A stretch of 64,000 bases of DNA from Agaricus subrufescens (Eukaryota; Basidiomycota; Agaricomycetes; Agaricales; Agaricaceae), in contig CM057059.1 in the NCBI GenBank assembly GCA_029945375.1, forward strand, positions 2,976,001 through 3,040,000, in the 5' to 3' direction. The stretch's first letter is position 1, and each line of letters starts with the position of its first letter. The notes beneath the pieces were generated by a model that ran no database searches, was not told the origin of the DNA, and saw only the letters and a program-made list of their open reading frames with translations. Shown in pieces: positions 50,318 to 61,201 of the stretch. The translations under genes were made by a program, and so were the position numbers.

Positions 50318-51707
50318 TCAGACAGAGAATCTATTCCCACTTTTTCCTCCTTTGAACAAGGCACCATCCCATAGTCCACTAAACATATTACTCGTATCTT
50401 GCCGGTGTCGCATGAGAACGTTGCGACCTGTCGGGTTATAGAGGCGGCCGTCGTCAAGAGGGACGTTTAATAATGAATCTGAATCTGTTCTGAGAAGGTT
50501 TCTGTTGAAAGGCGCTTTGAAGATTTTGTGTTGAGCGAAAGCGAGAATGGGTCTGTGGTGATGGTTATTAGGTCTATGACGGTGTTAGGTCGAGGAATGT
50601 TGGGCGTACATAAGACTGAGAGATATGCCTAGTGTTAGTTGTGTTTGGAGTGATGGTTTGTAAGAGGTTGTGATAACATCCTATAATATTCATAAACGAC
50701 GTGTTTTTTTTCTTGGAAGGGAGACGACAGCTTGGAGGGTAGAGACTTACGACTATATGCGCTGAATTTCTATCAAAGAGAAAAATCAAACCCCTGCCCA
50801 TTCCTGATTGTTTGTTTATGATAAGGTCGATCCCTAGAGCGACGAGAAAAGTGCCAACAGCGGCACAAGCAAAGAGCTATATCAAAAGAAAAACCATGTA
50901 AATGTTTTTGTTTTTGACACGGGAAAAAAACAAACATACCGTACCACTTCTTTGGAACTTGGGTAGAATGATCCAAAGGCCACCCAGAACGCCAAGTACA
51001 GCAATCATGGCCCAGGCCAGAATGTAGCCAGGGCCATTCCCATCATCACCGGCACCAAAGATGAGGCCCGCCCTGAGTAGGGATATGCGTACCCCAAAAC
51101 TTAGGCCGCCCATCACGCCAAGGCAGACCATACCCGCAATTCTCCCAATCTCGAAGCAACCAAAGATGGTCCCGGCGACGAAGAATCCGAGAACGACCAG
51201 CATGAGGAAGATATCTGGCATACCCGAGGCACCGGTCGTGTTGATGATGGATGCCCAGGCTTAAATGATAGAGTTAAATACGGGTTACTGGGGAGACAAG
51301 AGGATATGCTTACATGCCACGGCGGCAGCGAGGCCGATACCAAATCCCGTTGTTAACCGCCAGCCTCTGATGCCGAAACACGAGAGCGGAATGCCTACGA
51401 CTAGCGAGAGTACCATCCATACGATTGCGGGTACGTCTCGTCCAGTCCCACTACCGTCGGTGGCGGGACCTTGGGGTATGGCCTGCCGCGTTGAGGTATC
51501 GATGGCTGACAGGTTACCGGTGACTGTGTTGTTTCGGAGGATGACATCACGAATTACCAGATGGGAAAGGCTCGGGGGAAAGGGGTGTCGGTGACGGTGG
51601 TGAGGAGGGAGAACAGAAGAAGGCGGAGTTGCCAAAACCGAGGGAACCATGAAGACATGAAATGACAAAAGAAAGAAGAAATAGGGAACCCAAGAACGAA
51701 GCCACAT
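50318..51707 (-). CDS. DUF4203 (TMEM198-like) multi-pass membrane protein
   Basis: A membrane protein of about 380 residues, function unknown. The start at 51707 opens a signal-like segment (WLRSWVPYFFFLLSFHVFM). A Ser/Pro/His-rich luminal part follows, then a series of about seven hydrophobic helices with the DUF4203 features: GIRGWRLTTGFGIGLAAAVA, IFGCFEIGRIAGMVCLGVMG, GLWIILPKFQRSGT, FLVALGIDLIINKQSGMGRG and LFDRNSAH. The cytosolic tail has LLNVPLDDGRLYNPTGRNVL. Five exons; the joint SWASIINTTG is reached by the intron beginning GTAAGCATAT. An in-frame ATG at 51788 is possible but adds unconserved sequence. CACGTG at 51941-51946 lies upstream. Confidence 0.8.
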
Positions 51708-52726
51708 ATAGAGGCACAAACCCGGTAGGGTATTAGATGTAAAGACGGACAGAAAACGAAAGACAGAGAAACTGACACGATCGGTCAATTAACAGTGCTG
51801 GGACGACTGAGAGTGCATGGGGCAGGACAGCGGCGGTGGCTGGGAATCCGCGCTTTTATGATATCTGGGGAGTTCCCGTTGTTGGGTTGACAACACTACT
51901 GATCGTATGGTATGGAAAGCTGTCTCAGCTCCCGGCAGGTCACGTGTTGAGATGGACGCCCCCTCACTTGCGGTAATCACCCTGAGCGGTGTTGTTAGTC
52001 CAGTGTGCGAGGTGGTAGGAGGAGGCCATGGCTTGCGGATGTAACGGAGTCGATGGATATTCCTTCCGACGTGATGCAATCAGTAAATCTGGACCTGTCG
52101 ATAATGAACGTGAGTCACTGGCAAAACACAAGTTGGAAGAAGAGACAGAAAAAGCTCAGGCCTGCAGAAATAGCAGGCATATACAAGGTGATCTCATTCC
52201 TCGAGCGACGCGAGCCCCGAACGCAATAGCTCCATGCCCCCAGAACACAGCGAACCAGGATGTATGCACGAAACCACACATGTGGACGTGGATCTCTAGC
52301 CCAATCGCTTTGAAACGTGCAACTGCATTGTGAACTGTTCATATACAAAGAAAAACCACGTCCAGAGACCACCCGGGACAGAGAAAGGTGCTCTGCCCGG
52401 GCTCGGCTTATGAACAGCCTCGGTTGTAGCAGTCCGAGTTGGGATGTGGGACTCTGCCTTTGCCGCAAGGTCATGGATCTCCAGACCATTGCAGCCTAAT
52501 ATTTTCAAGAGTCGCGCCTGTCAGTCCAGCCTTACAACGGGCCACGTTGGACTGGGGATGGCCCATTGGGATATATAGACTATAAGCGGTTCGCCCGCTG
52601 GCTGCGGCAGGCTCTAGGGCGGCGGGGCGCGTCGAGGAGTCGAACCTTTTACTCGGACATCTTTGCAGCGCAGACGAGAGAGGAACTCACCAGGGGGGGT
52701 GGGTCATGTGACGCGCGGGGGCCAAG
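51708..52726. other. Divergent promoter region, DUF4203 and ERD2
   Basis: No gene recognised. Frames at 52028-52333 and 52115-52489 overlap on opposite strands and have no motif. GC-rich toward ERD2. Confidence 0.4.
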
Positions 52727-52733
52727 TGACGTG
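52727..52733 (+). promoter_or_regulatory. TGACGTG motif upstream of ERD2
   Basis: TGACGTG lies 63 bp before the ERD2 ATG, with a related TGACGCG at 52709-52715. The core resembles unfolded-protein-response elements. Inference from sequence only. Confidence 0.4.
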
Positions 52734-52795
52734 CGAACGGTTACGTAAGGGCAGACTCCTCGCGAACACGTCGACCTGTTGGGCGAGCAGCCACG

Positions 52796-53728
52796 ATGAA
52801 TCTCTTCCGCCTTCTGGGTAAGCCGGACCCGGGTCTTTCTGTTGTCTGTCCTGACCGCCGCCCCCAGGAGACCTCTCGCACCTCGCCTCCATCCTCATCC
52901 TCCTGCACAAAATCCAGACAACCCGCTCATGCCGAGGTCCTTCGCTGTCACTTTTTTTTCGCATTTGGTAACTGACCGTCCGCAGGTATTTCATTCAGGA
53001 CACAGGCACTATATGTCGCCGTGTTTGCCACGCGCTACTTGGATCTTTTTTATCGTTATGTCTCCCTCTATAATTCCGTCATGAAGCTTTTCTTCATCGC
53101 AAGTACAAGCTACACCCTTTACATTATGAAGTATCAATACCGGTCAGCCTCTCCGCCTTTTCGCCAACCGCCCACTAATTCCATCCGCAGACCCACCCAC
53201 GACCCGTCTATTGACACCTTCCGCGTCGAGTTCCTCCTCGCGCCATGCTTCGTCCTTGCTCTCATCTTCAACTACAACTTCACCCTTACCGAAATCCTCT
53301 GGTCATTCTCCATCTTCCTCGAGTCCGTCGCCATCCTCCCCCAGCTCTTCATGCTTCAACGGACAGGAGACGCAGAAACAATCACGACGCACTACCTCGC
53401 TGCTCTAGGTATTTACCGCGCCCTCTACATTCCCAACTGGATCTACCGGTGCGTGCCTTACCATTCTTCTTGCCACACACGCGGCGCAGCCGTGCTAATT
53501 TTGCATCACGTGTATTCTAATTTTCGCTTATGTTTTTTTATAGCTATTTCTCAGAGGGCTCCGTTGATCCTATCGCTGTAACTGCTGGACTGGTCCAGAC
53601 AGGATTGTATGCCGATTTCTTCTATGTGTACTTTACCAAGTGCGTTGCTTGCTTGTGCTCACCAAGTATCGATGCTGATCTGTTCATTTAGGGTATTGCA
53701 GGGTCAAAAATTCGAGTTACCCGCATGA
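52796..53728 (+). CDS. ERD2: ER lumen protein-retaining receptor (KDEL/HDEL receptor)
   Basis: A seven-helix Golgi receptor that binds K/HDEL proteins and returns them to the ER. 212 residues, the usual length. Six exons: 52796-52817, 52868-52936, 52986-53142, 53191-53448, 53544-53639, 53692-53728. Motifs are MNLFRLLGDLSHLASI, IQTTRSCRGISFRTQ, YVAVFATRYLDLFYRYVS, YNSVMKLFFIASTSYTLY, THDPSIDTFRVEFLLAPC, FLESVAILPQLFMLQRTG, YLAALGIYRALYIPNWIYRY and YADFFYVYFTKVLQG. The C-terminus is short (KFELPA). The gene is intact. It converges on the SMYD-like gene downstream. Confidence 0.97.
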
Positions 53729-54094
53729 ATGCGAGATTTTTGTATTCTGTATACCTGGCACTAGATTATGGGAATATAACGTCCAGCTCTGAGCGTCTTT
53801 GCGACCTCCATAGAGCTGGGCTGGTCACCCGTCTACTAAATGTGAAAGCTTGCCAACGACACATGTTGATATGTTGTTTCGACGTTCTAATTAGAGTTTT
53901 ACCTCCATCAAGCGACAATTAATTAAACATGTTCACATGAGCAGATGTATACATCAATATCGGTGGCTGCGCAGTTGATCGCTATGATGCTGCCGGGGTG
54001 TCTACGAGGATGGCATATTCATATACAGGGGACGGTGCCCTCTTTCGTCCTGAGCCCAGTTTCAACAAAACGATGGAGCACTAAACGAAAGACA
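53729..54094. other. Convergent 3' region
   Basis: Between the stops of ERD2 and the SMYD-like gene. No gene seen. Confidence 0.5.
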
Positions 54095-55246
54095 CTAACC
54101 GATTTTCCGTTGCTTCTCCCGCCACGCCCATTTCCTACACTTTCTACGATCTCCCAACCAACTCTCAAATTCTTTTGCTCTCTCTTGATCCTCTACACTG
54201 CATTTTTGCATAAACTCCTTGGCCCAAAATTCGAATCTTTCATCGTTGCCGAGGATGGCGTAAGACAAGGCGAGTTCTTCGATGAATATATGTTGGAGGA
54301 AGTGCATGTTTTCTTTTGCGATTAGGGATAGTGCGAGGTGGTGAGAGGTGATGACGGTGTCGTCTGCACGACATAGATCTGTTGACCATTTGAGGTATGA
54401 AGGTCGGGTGGAGAGCCAGTGATGAAGTTGATGGCGGATGTCGTTGCTTTCTTTTATGATCTCTGCTTCATCCTCTTCGGTTGGGGAGGAGGGTGAACAG
54501 TGGGGACATGTACATCTAAACCGATGGTTTCTTTCTAATTCCAAACGTCGGGTATCTCTTGGTTGGGTTACGTCCGTATAAAAAATCGTGATCTCTTCTC
54601 CGATTGAGATATCGCGTAATGCGTAGAGTGTAGATGAGAGGTTTGATAAAACCCATTTGTGAGCGGCGTTGGGACCACAACTATGGTTACACCTGTTTAT
54701 CTTTAAGAAGACGCCACCGAATTTTTGCGAATGTGCTCTTGTAATAGGTATAGTAGTAGTAGTTTTTGAGGTATTCGGGGTTAAATCGAGTGAGAGAGCA
54801 TTGGTCCGGACGATACCTTCAACACAACTCGGACATTCTTCCGCAGATCGACAATTAGCCATGGTCAACAATTCGAGGTTTTCCTTTTCGGGTAGATCAG
54901 ATCCTAGAGTATCCCAGGCGGGGGTATCGATGGGTAGAGGGTGTTCGGGAACGATAAGTACCGGGTGTTCAACTAGTATCACTTCGCCGGCTTTGATCGT
55001 GCGGTGGGCGAACATTCCGAAACCTTTGGTTGGGGTGTTGAGAATGACGTAGGATGGGTTTGAGGGGTAGGGTGTTGCATGGGTGGGGATCGTGGTGGGG
55101 TTTGATAAGGATGTTGAGAGTGAGGAGGGGAGGAGGGTCGCGATTGGTGTAGGTGGATTGTTTGAGAGAGATGAGGGGAGGAGGATGGTGTGGATTTTGT
55201 ATGGTGGTAGATCTGGAGAGGCGGAAGGGTACATCTTGTCGCTCAT
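54095..55246 (-). CDS. SMYD-like SET-domain protein
   Basis: A putative protein lysine methyltransferase of 383 residues in a single exon, unusual for this intron-rich region. The SET domain starts at KGFGMFAHRTIKAGEVIL (about residue 74), is split by a Cys-containing insert (ECPSCVEG), and has NHSCGPNA (187-194) and GEEITIFY (216-223). A post-SET Cys cluster reads RCTCPHC (about 244-250). This layout matches the SMYD group without a clear zinc MYND finger. The N-terminal 60 residues are Ser/Pro/Thr-rich. The C-terminus is helical and includes the pattern LSYAILGNDERFEFWAKEF. Substrate unknown. Confidence 0.88.
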   Translation of the reverse strand: MSDKMYPSASPDLPPYKIHTILLPSSLSNNPPTPIATLLPSSLSTSLSNPTTIPTHATPYPSNPSYVILNTPTKGFGMFAHRTIKAGEVILVEHPVLIVPEHPLPIDTPAWDTLGSDLPEKENLELLTMANCRSAEECPSCVEGIVRTNALSLDLTPNTSKTTTTIPITRAHSQKFGGVFLKINRCNHSCGPNAAHKWVLSNLSSTLYALRDISIGEEITIFYTDVTQPRDTRRLELERNHRFRCTCPHCSPSSPTEEDEAEIIKESNDIRHQLHHWLSTRPSYLKWSTDLCRADDTVITSHHLALSLIAKENMHFLQHIFIEELALSYAILGNDERFEFWAKEFMQKCSVEDQERAKEFESWLGDRRKCRKWAWREKQRKIG

Positions 55247-56289
55247 CGTGATTGGAAAAATCTTACCTCAAAAAAGAAAAAAAAAATTCGGCAAAAATCG
55301 TGGGCGGTGAATTGAGATATTAATAGACCTTTGATCCGCCGTATCATTTGTAATGCACAGTGTGGACAAATTGATTTTCTTGATCCGAAGTGGATCCTTG
55401 AGTACACCGATTTTTTTTTTTGTGAACCCCCTTTGGACGCTTAGCTGTGTGGTCTTGGTAACAGGCCACTCGTACTTTTCTCCATAGTGATAAAAAAAGT
55501 ACAAGGGCATTCGCCCCGCGGAGTCTGAAATTAAGGTTTGCACTCAGGTTAACCGTGGGTTCGGGTCGTCCTCTGCCTCCCCTTGACTCTTACGAGAATC
55601 TGTTGATGGGTTGCTTCTCTTATGGACTGTGAGCCGCGTTTTCAACTTTACACAATGGATTAGCATGTATCGTCACTTGGATGACTCAGAGCTCCACCTT
55701 ACCCAATCCAAGTGCCTGGCATGTACCTGTCACCACCCTCGAACAAGCAGCTAACGAACACGCCACATCCTCGATGGGTTTTCCCAATTCTAGTGTTCCT
55801 TTGGCGTTCGCATGCACAGCGCTAGACCAACTCACCAATGGCACCGGCTAATTATAGCCTTCACAATGAATATGACAACGACGCTCATCATCGAAGTTTT
55901 TGACTCCTTACTACGCCGAACCAGGGAAAGACGCTTCAGTCGTCTTATTGGGGTCAAGCCTTCAATGCGAAACTATTGAACACTATAACAAAGTATCACG
56001 AGGACGTAATGTCTATTTCAGAATCTTCCTAAAATGGCAGTACTTATTGTTACTCCCGAACACGACGCTGACAGCCCGACATTGTTTCTTGGCTATGAGC
56101 TTCGCTACCTTGTACTGATTATTGTCATACTAGCTCGCTGTCGCGTCTTCGCAGAAATGTTTATAACCACACAAGGGTTCCGGTGAAAGGTATAGCTTCA
56201 TTCCCCCCCCCCCTCCCCAGTTGACTGTTTTGCCCAATCTCCCTCCGTTTTGTTTTTCCCTTCCAAACATACAACTAGGTCTATTCGAG
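55247..56289. other. Intergenic, nothing recognised
   Basis: Begins with the SMYD-like gene promoter (A-rich). A C-run of about nine lies near 56206-56214, and a pyrimidine-rich tract precedes the next ATG. No gene recognised. Confidence 0.45.
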
Positions 56290-57534
56290 ATGTTCAAGTT
56301 GTCATTCTCCAAACCAAAATCCCACGATCGCAAACCCGCATTTACGCATGAAATAAACTCTGACGTTTATACGATTACGAAGGAATTGGTTGGGCGCCAT
56401 CTCAAGGCGATGTACGCAGAGCTTAATGAAGACCTGGAAAGTCATCATCACAGCAGTAACCAACAATCACGTCCTTCTTCGTTTCATAACCTTCCTCGGC
56501 CCAGCTCCCCGGATCACTCATTTCATACCCACCAACATCTATCTTCTATTCATCATGACCCGGTGATACCTCCACCTCTTCAAGATGAGCCTCGTCGTCA
56601 GGATGATCATGATTCTAATGGACAAAATCACCATGATCATGAGGGAAATATTAGTGTTTTATCCCCAGATTTCGATATCGGGGACGCAGAACCGTTACCT
56701 CGCCATGATCGTCGCCCGGAGTCGGTAGAGGAACCACCACGCCGAGACCGAGATGATGTTCAAACTTCAGCCTTGAGGGCAGCTCTAGGAGGAGCTTTGA
56801 CACCTATCACGAATATAACTCCTCTGCCTACACCCCCAGCACATGCGGCTTACATTTACTGTTATCCGGTCAAGATCGATCCTTCCCAAGAGGAAGGTTT
56901 TCGATCCAGAAATCAGACGAATAGAAGAGGTAGCCGAACCCCTGATCATGATCGACGTTCTTGACATACCGGAAACATTGATCGTACCGTGTCTAATCAC
57001 TCGATTCAACGACACCGAGGTGATTCTGAAGCTCTTAAAGACATACGGAGCAGGATTCTACATTGGATAGAAGCATGCTTGAAGAGATTGGAAGTACGTA
57101 TAACACTTGAGAGGTTGATCCCAAATTGAAGATTAATGTTGAAACATTGTAGTGTCTCCCAGGAAGAACAATTGAAAGTTTCCGACTTGCCTTGAGGGAA
57201 ATACCTCTCTGGATATCTTTGGGGGAACGTTATTTACCCGAACTCGAAAAACTCGAAGAGTAAGTCAACATATATCTATCACCTTTGTGGACTTGGTAGT
57301 CTTACAAGCCGAATTTCTACTAAACAGTCGACTTCAACGATTTTACTTGAGGATAAACAAACATGATGATTTTTATTATATCCGGAGTGCTTGTGATACT
57401 GCACAGATGCGGGTCGAGAAATGGTCGAGATATCTTAGCCTTGGTATGTCGCAGTGGTTGGATTTTGTGGGTGTAGTTGTGGGCTAATGGCATAAATTTT
57501 AGCGAAACACCTTTCAGATATGGAGGGTTTCTAG
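56290..57534 (+). pseudogene. Orphan gene with in-frame TGA (paralogue of 61202-62836)
   Basis: Function unknown. Exons 56290-57093, 57153-57259, 57328-57443 and 57503-57534 would give 353 codons, but a TGA at 56962-56964 interrupts the first exon. The same frame continues past it with a coherent helical sequence (KDIRSRILHWIEACLKRLE), clean introns and a stop TAG. The first part has HLKAMYAELNEDLES, then a His/Pro/Asp-rich low-complexity stretch. The paralogue shows a similar start (MFHK, HLQQVYDDLN), an intron at the same place after an LLAR/RLE helix, and a related LxxELEKLE block before the next intron. It could be a recent pseudogene, a truncated 224-residue protein, or a sequence error. 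Confidence 0.5.
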
Positions 57535-58133
57535 GTACTTGGTTATGACTGCTGGTCATAAAGTGTTGCCTCTAGAGAGCGGACTGGGGAAGAGTGCGTT
57601 AGTAACACTCGACTGAAATGACTTTCTGCACCGGACTCAAAGGTTTTTTTTGTAAACGACACGTATGATTAGATGTACATTACGAACATTCTAATAGAAT
57701 ATAGCAAGTAAGCATTTGGATTGCGTGGTGAGAGCCCGACGTTGAGTGAATGGCTAGGTGATTTCAAAGGCATGTTGAGTTCATTGACCTCAGAAGTTTT
57801 CGTCCGTTCTTCTCGGGAGGTTTTTAACTATAGGTGAGAGATGTACGCTCCTTGTGCACATCCTGCGATAGAGTTGCGAGAATTTAATAATTACTGGTCC
57901 CACGCGAAGGCCACTGTACAGATGGGCCGGACGAGTAAACATAGAAGTTCCAGTGATCAGTACCATCACTAGCTAATTATAACGTAATTACTGATTCAAA
58001 GTCCGCATCAATGTTGACCGACAACCTCAAACACAAAAGAATGAAAGAACAAAAAACTAAACCGATAAATCAATATAAATACGCTAGCAATATTTCATGA
58101 TGAGAAACTCCAACACCTTCATTGTCCCAATCC
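57535..58133. other. Intergenic, nothing recognised
   Basis: AT-rich spacer between orphan genes, with no supportable gene. Confidence 0.45.
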
Positions 58134-60066
58134 ATGGCGAGCCTACAGCCCATTGTATGCAATTTTCTCAAGGTGAGCCTTCGGACTCCTTTCGTAGACA
58201 GTACATTCTAAGTCATGACTCAACCAGCTCCCACCTCAAGAGATTCTCTTTTTTCGACTGCGCGAGTTATACATAATATCCGTGAACAGGATTAACCAAC
58301 TTGCTATGGGTGTGGCAGCATCTCACTCTGCCAATAACTCCTCTGCCACTGTCCAAGCTGTTCAAGATCTACGCAAAAATGCCGCTAAGCACTGTCCAGA
58401 ATTTGCAGAAGCCATACACAATGCCTGTAAAGTTGCAGCAGTATACCTCAATTTTGTGCAAAATTTATTGCCACCCCTGTTCACGGAACAAATAATGGCG
58501 GATATTCGCACTGTATATGTCAAGGCCTCGCTGGAATTGAAGTCGGTAGAGGCGGCTTATGAGGCTATGACCGAATTCGAGCGGGATATTGCAGATTGTC
58601 GTGTTGATATTGAAGAAGCTTGGAAAAAAGGCAAGCTCTCTGTGTTTGTCCCGGCCTATCACCAAAGTCTCATGGATCTAAACTCAGACAATGAAACTGA
58701 AGAAGGATTTACTAGCACAGAAAATGGACAAGCGGTAGATGAACTAGGGAAAGCCGTCGACGAATGCACTCTTCTCCTTCGGCAGGTCAGCGACTATCAT
58801 ATGGATCTGATGGCTCAAACGAGACATCCCAAAGAGCAAGATATAAGGTCCAATATGCCCTCAGATGGGGAAGTCACCACTTTGCGGGAACAATGGACAA
58901 ACTATTTTATGACTATGCGGGAGGTGAAAGGTGTCTTTGACGACAATTCTTCGAAATTACTCCCCGGAGAGGGAAATCTTCTGGATGGGCAGAATCCGAA
59001 TTTGGGTACAGAGGCAACTCGCCCCTCATCCTCAATGCCAAAAACTACACCATGTAAAGAGGATTCGGTTCCCCCGTCCTCTCAACCTGTTGCAACGCCA
59101 CAGGTCATCACATGTGATCTCTTCAAGGTAAACTTCCAAACCGCTTGGCTACTTAATACTGATTCAATATAATCCAACCAGCTTCCACCTCAAGAACATA
59201 TCTTTTGTCGGATACGCGAATTATCTGAGATATTTATGAATAAAATCGACCATCTCAGTATGGTGGTGGGGGCATCCAATTCTGCCAGCACCTCTCTGAT
59301 CGCTGTTCAAGCTATGTGCGGACTACGCGAAGACGCTATTAACCATTTTTGGGAACTCGATTCTGCCGTCCTAGATGCTTTCATGTTTGCAATCCAATAC
59401 CTAACTTTTGTGGGGAACCTGTCGTCACTCGAAGTTTCACATCAAACCTTTGTAGATATTCGTAGAGCATATTTAACTGCTTCTCTTGAAGTAGAGACGG
59501 TGGAGGAAACCCGTCAATTCATGGCCCATTTCAAGCAGGACATCACAGACGCTGTTGCCTGTATTAGAGTGGCTTTGAAGGACGGTAAGTCTTGAGCATT
59601 TGTTTCAATTGTTCCTTGTATGCTCAAAGATGCGCACTTAGAAAGTGGCTATCAAGAAGTATTTACGGCAGAGAATGGACAAGTGGCGACAGAATTGCTT
59701 CAGGCTATTGATGAATGCAACGATCTCCTCCGACAGGTCGGAGATTCTCATGTGGAAATGAGGGCACTATTGGCGATTGAAAAGGAAAAAAGACTAAGGT
59801 TCTGTATACCCTCAAAGGGGGAGGTAGTCATGATGCAGGAACGGTGGACCAATTACATCAGGACCGTGGGGGGTGTGATTACCAGCTTGCATAGCACAAT
59901 TATAAAGCTGGATTCTGCCGAAGGCATTGAAAGAGATGATTGTTCTAGTGAAGCGGGCACGAGTGCATCTGGTCCATCATCTCGAGTCAGGAAGCCGAAA
60001 GTCTCACTTTGGAGGTCATTTGTACGCCACACATACTCATGCCTAACCTCGAAGTATTTCGTATAG
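58134..60066 (+). CDS. Orphan two-repeat helical protein
   Basis: Function unknown; 592 residues. Exons: 58134-58172, 58228-59127, 59182-59584, 59630-60066. The protein is two tandem copies of a domain of about 280-300 residues. Each copy begins at an exon start with LPPQE, then an R-rich REL helix, NxIxxLxMxVxAS(N/H)SA, a long helical part and a shared block TAENGQ or TENGQ followed by DEC and LLRQV. The last residues of the exon before each copy are similar (NFLK, DLFK), so the duplication followed exon borders. No signal peptide or membrane segment. In copy 2 the region matching coding sequence of copy 1 contains a TGA and is bracketed by splice signals (see findings). I recognise no known family. 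Confidence 0.6.
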
Positions 60067-60522
60067 AATTGACCACTTGTACATTTTACTGTCGTTGGCA
60101 CCCTACTAACGAAAATCATGCGAAAGCTCTTATATCTCTCCGCTCTTGCACGTGCGAATATCGTTACATCATGCCTGGGTGATATGATACCGCACCCGAC
60201 GGTTATGTTCGATACAACAGAGTGTTAAAAATACCAAAAGCAAAAACAACAAAAACAGTGGTTCAGTCGGGGACAATCAACCACTCGAGCCTACAAGGGT
60301 TTCAGGGTTCGTGACTACGGCATCGGGATATTCTACGGCACAAATAATCGGATTTAATAGTTCAATTACTTGTTAAATTCGCTGTAGAGAGGCTTGGTTT
60401 ACAAGTGTCACGGGCGAATAGTCTCGCACGGGTATTAATTTAGGCCGAGATGCCAGCCGTTTGTTGGCCAAGAAGATCCAATAGAGTGATAATGGCCGCT
60501 TCACTTCCTTGGTTCTGTCCTA
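60067..60522. other. Intergenic
   Basis: No gene recognised downstream of the two-repeat gene. Confidence 0.45.
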
Positions 60523-60861
60523 CTAAACCATGAGTATCATAATCCAGAGCGAAAGAGTTTTCTCAGCCCCAGATGATGTATACGTCGCTACGTTTTTGCC
60601 CGAATATATAGCTCTTGCCGCCCGAGTCTGAAGGTAACAAGTTCGGACCTTGAAGGCCCCGTGTACGACTGCCTGTGTTCTTTCATCAATCCCCTGAGAC
60701 ACATCCCCAGATATCAGGTAGGCAAGCAAATGTCGCGCTCGAGAACATCCGTTGACGAGATATTGTACTTGGCAGCAACCAGCCATTGTTGATTTCTCGG
60801 TAAGCGTGTAACCCCTGAAACCGTTGATCCGAATGGGAAAATACAGTTCCAAATATAGCAT
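60523..60861 (-). pseudogene. Possible relic of a protein kinase-like domain
   Basis: A 112-codon frame contains GDVSQGI and VVHGAFKV, which recall the xVAxGLxYLH and VVHGDLKxxN blocks of tyrosine-kinase-like domains common in mushrooms. In another frame the following bases read GPNLLPSDSGGKSYIFG, recalling the stretch up to DFG. Key catalytic Asp is missing and frames disagree, so if the resemblance is real it is decayed. Weak evidence. Confidence 0.22.
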
Positions 60862-61201
60862 TCGTTTGTGGGCGCGACACCATAACGAGCAAATTCAACA
60901 TGAGACGTTGCACAGGTGTCATTTAAACTTTCATAAGGGCGTGAGTCTTCTTCTTACTTTCGAAGCCTTCTTATTGTCATAACAATTCTGAAACGCGAAT
61001 ACCTCTTTTGTATTTTCAGAGCTGCCACGAGTATTGCCACTAGCAACCTTGTGTTTGTTGTCTAATCGATTGTTTTGTATATTGACGTGAACAGCATTCA
61101 TCCGTACTTAAAATCACACAGAAGTTGAAGAATGGTATTTGTCTACAATCGTCTTCCCCTACTCACTTCGCCATATCATCAAAAAGGCTGTTCGTCTCTC
61201 A
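60862..61201. other. Intergenic, upstream of orphan gene
   Basis: AT-rich; probably promoter of the next gene. Nothing else recognised. Confidence 0.4.
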
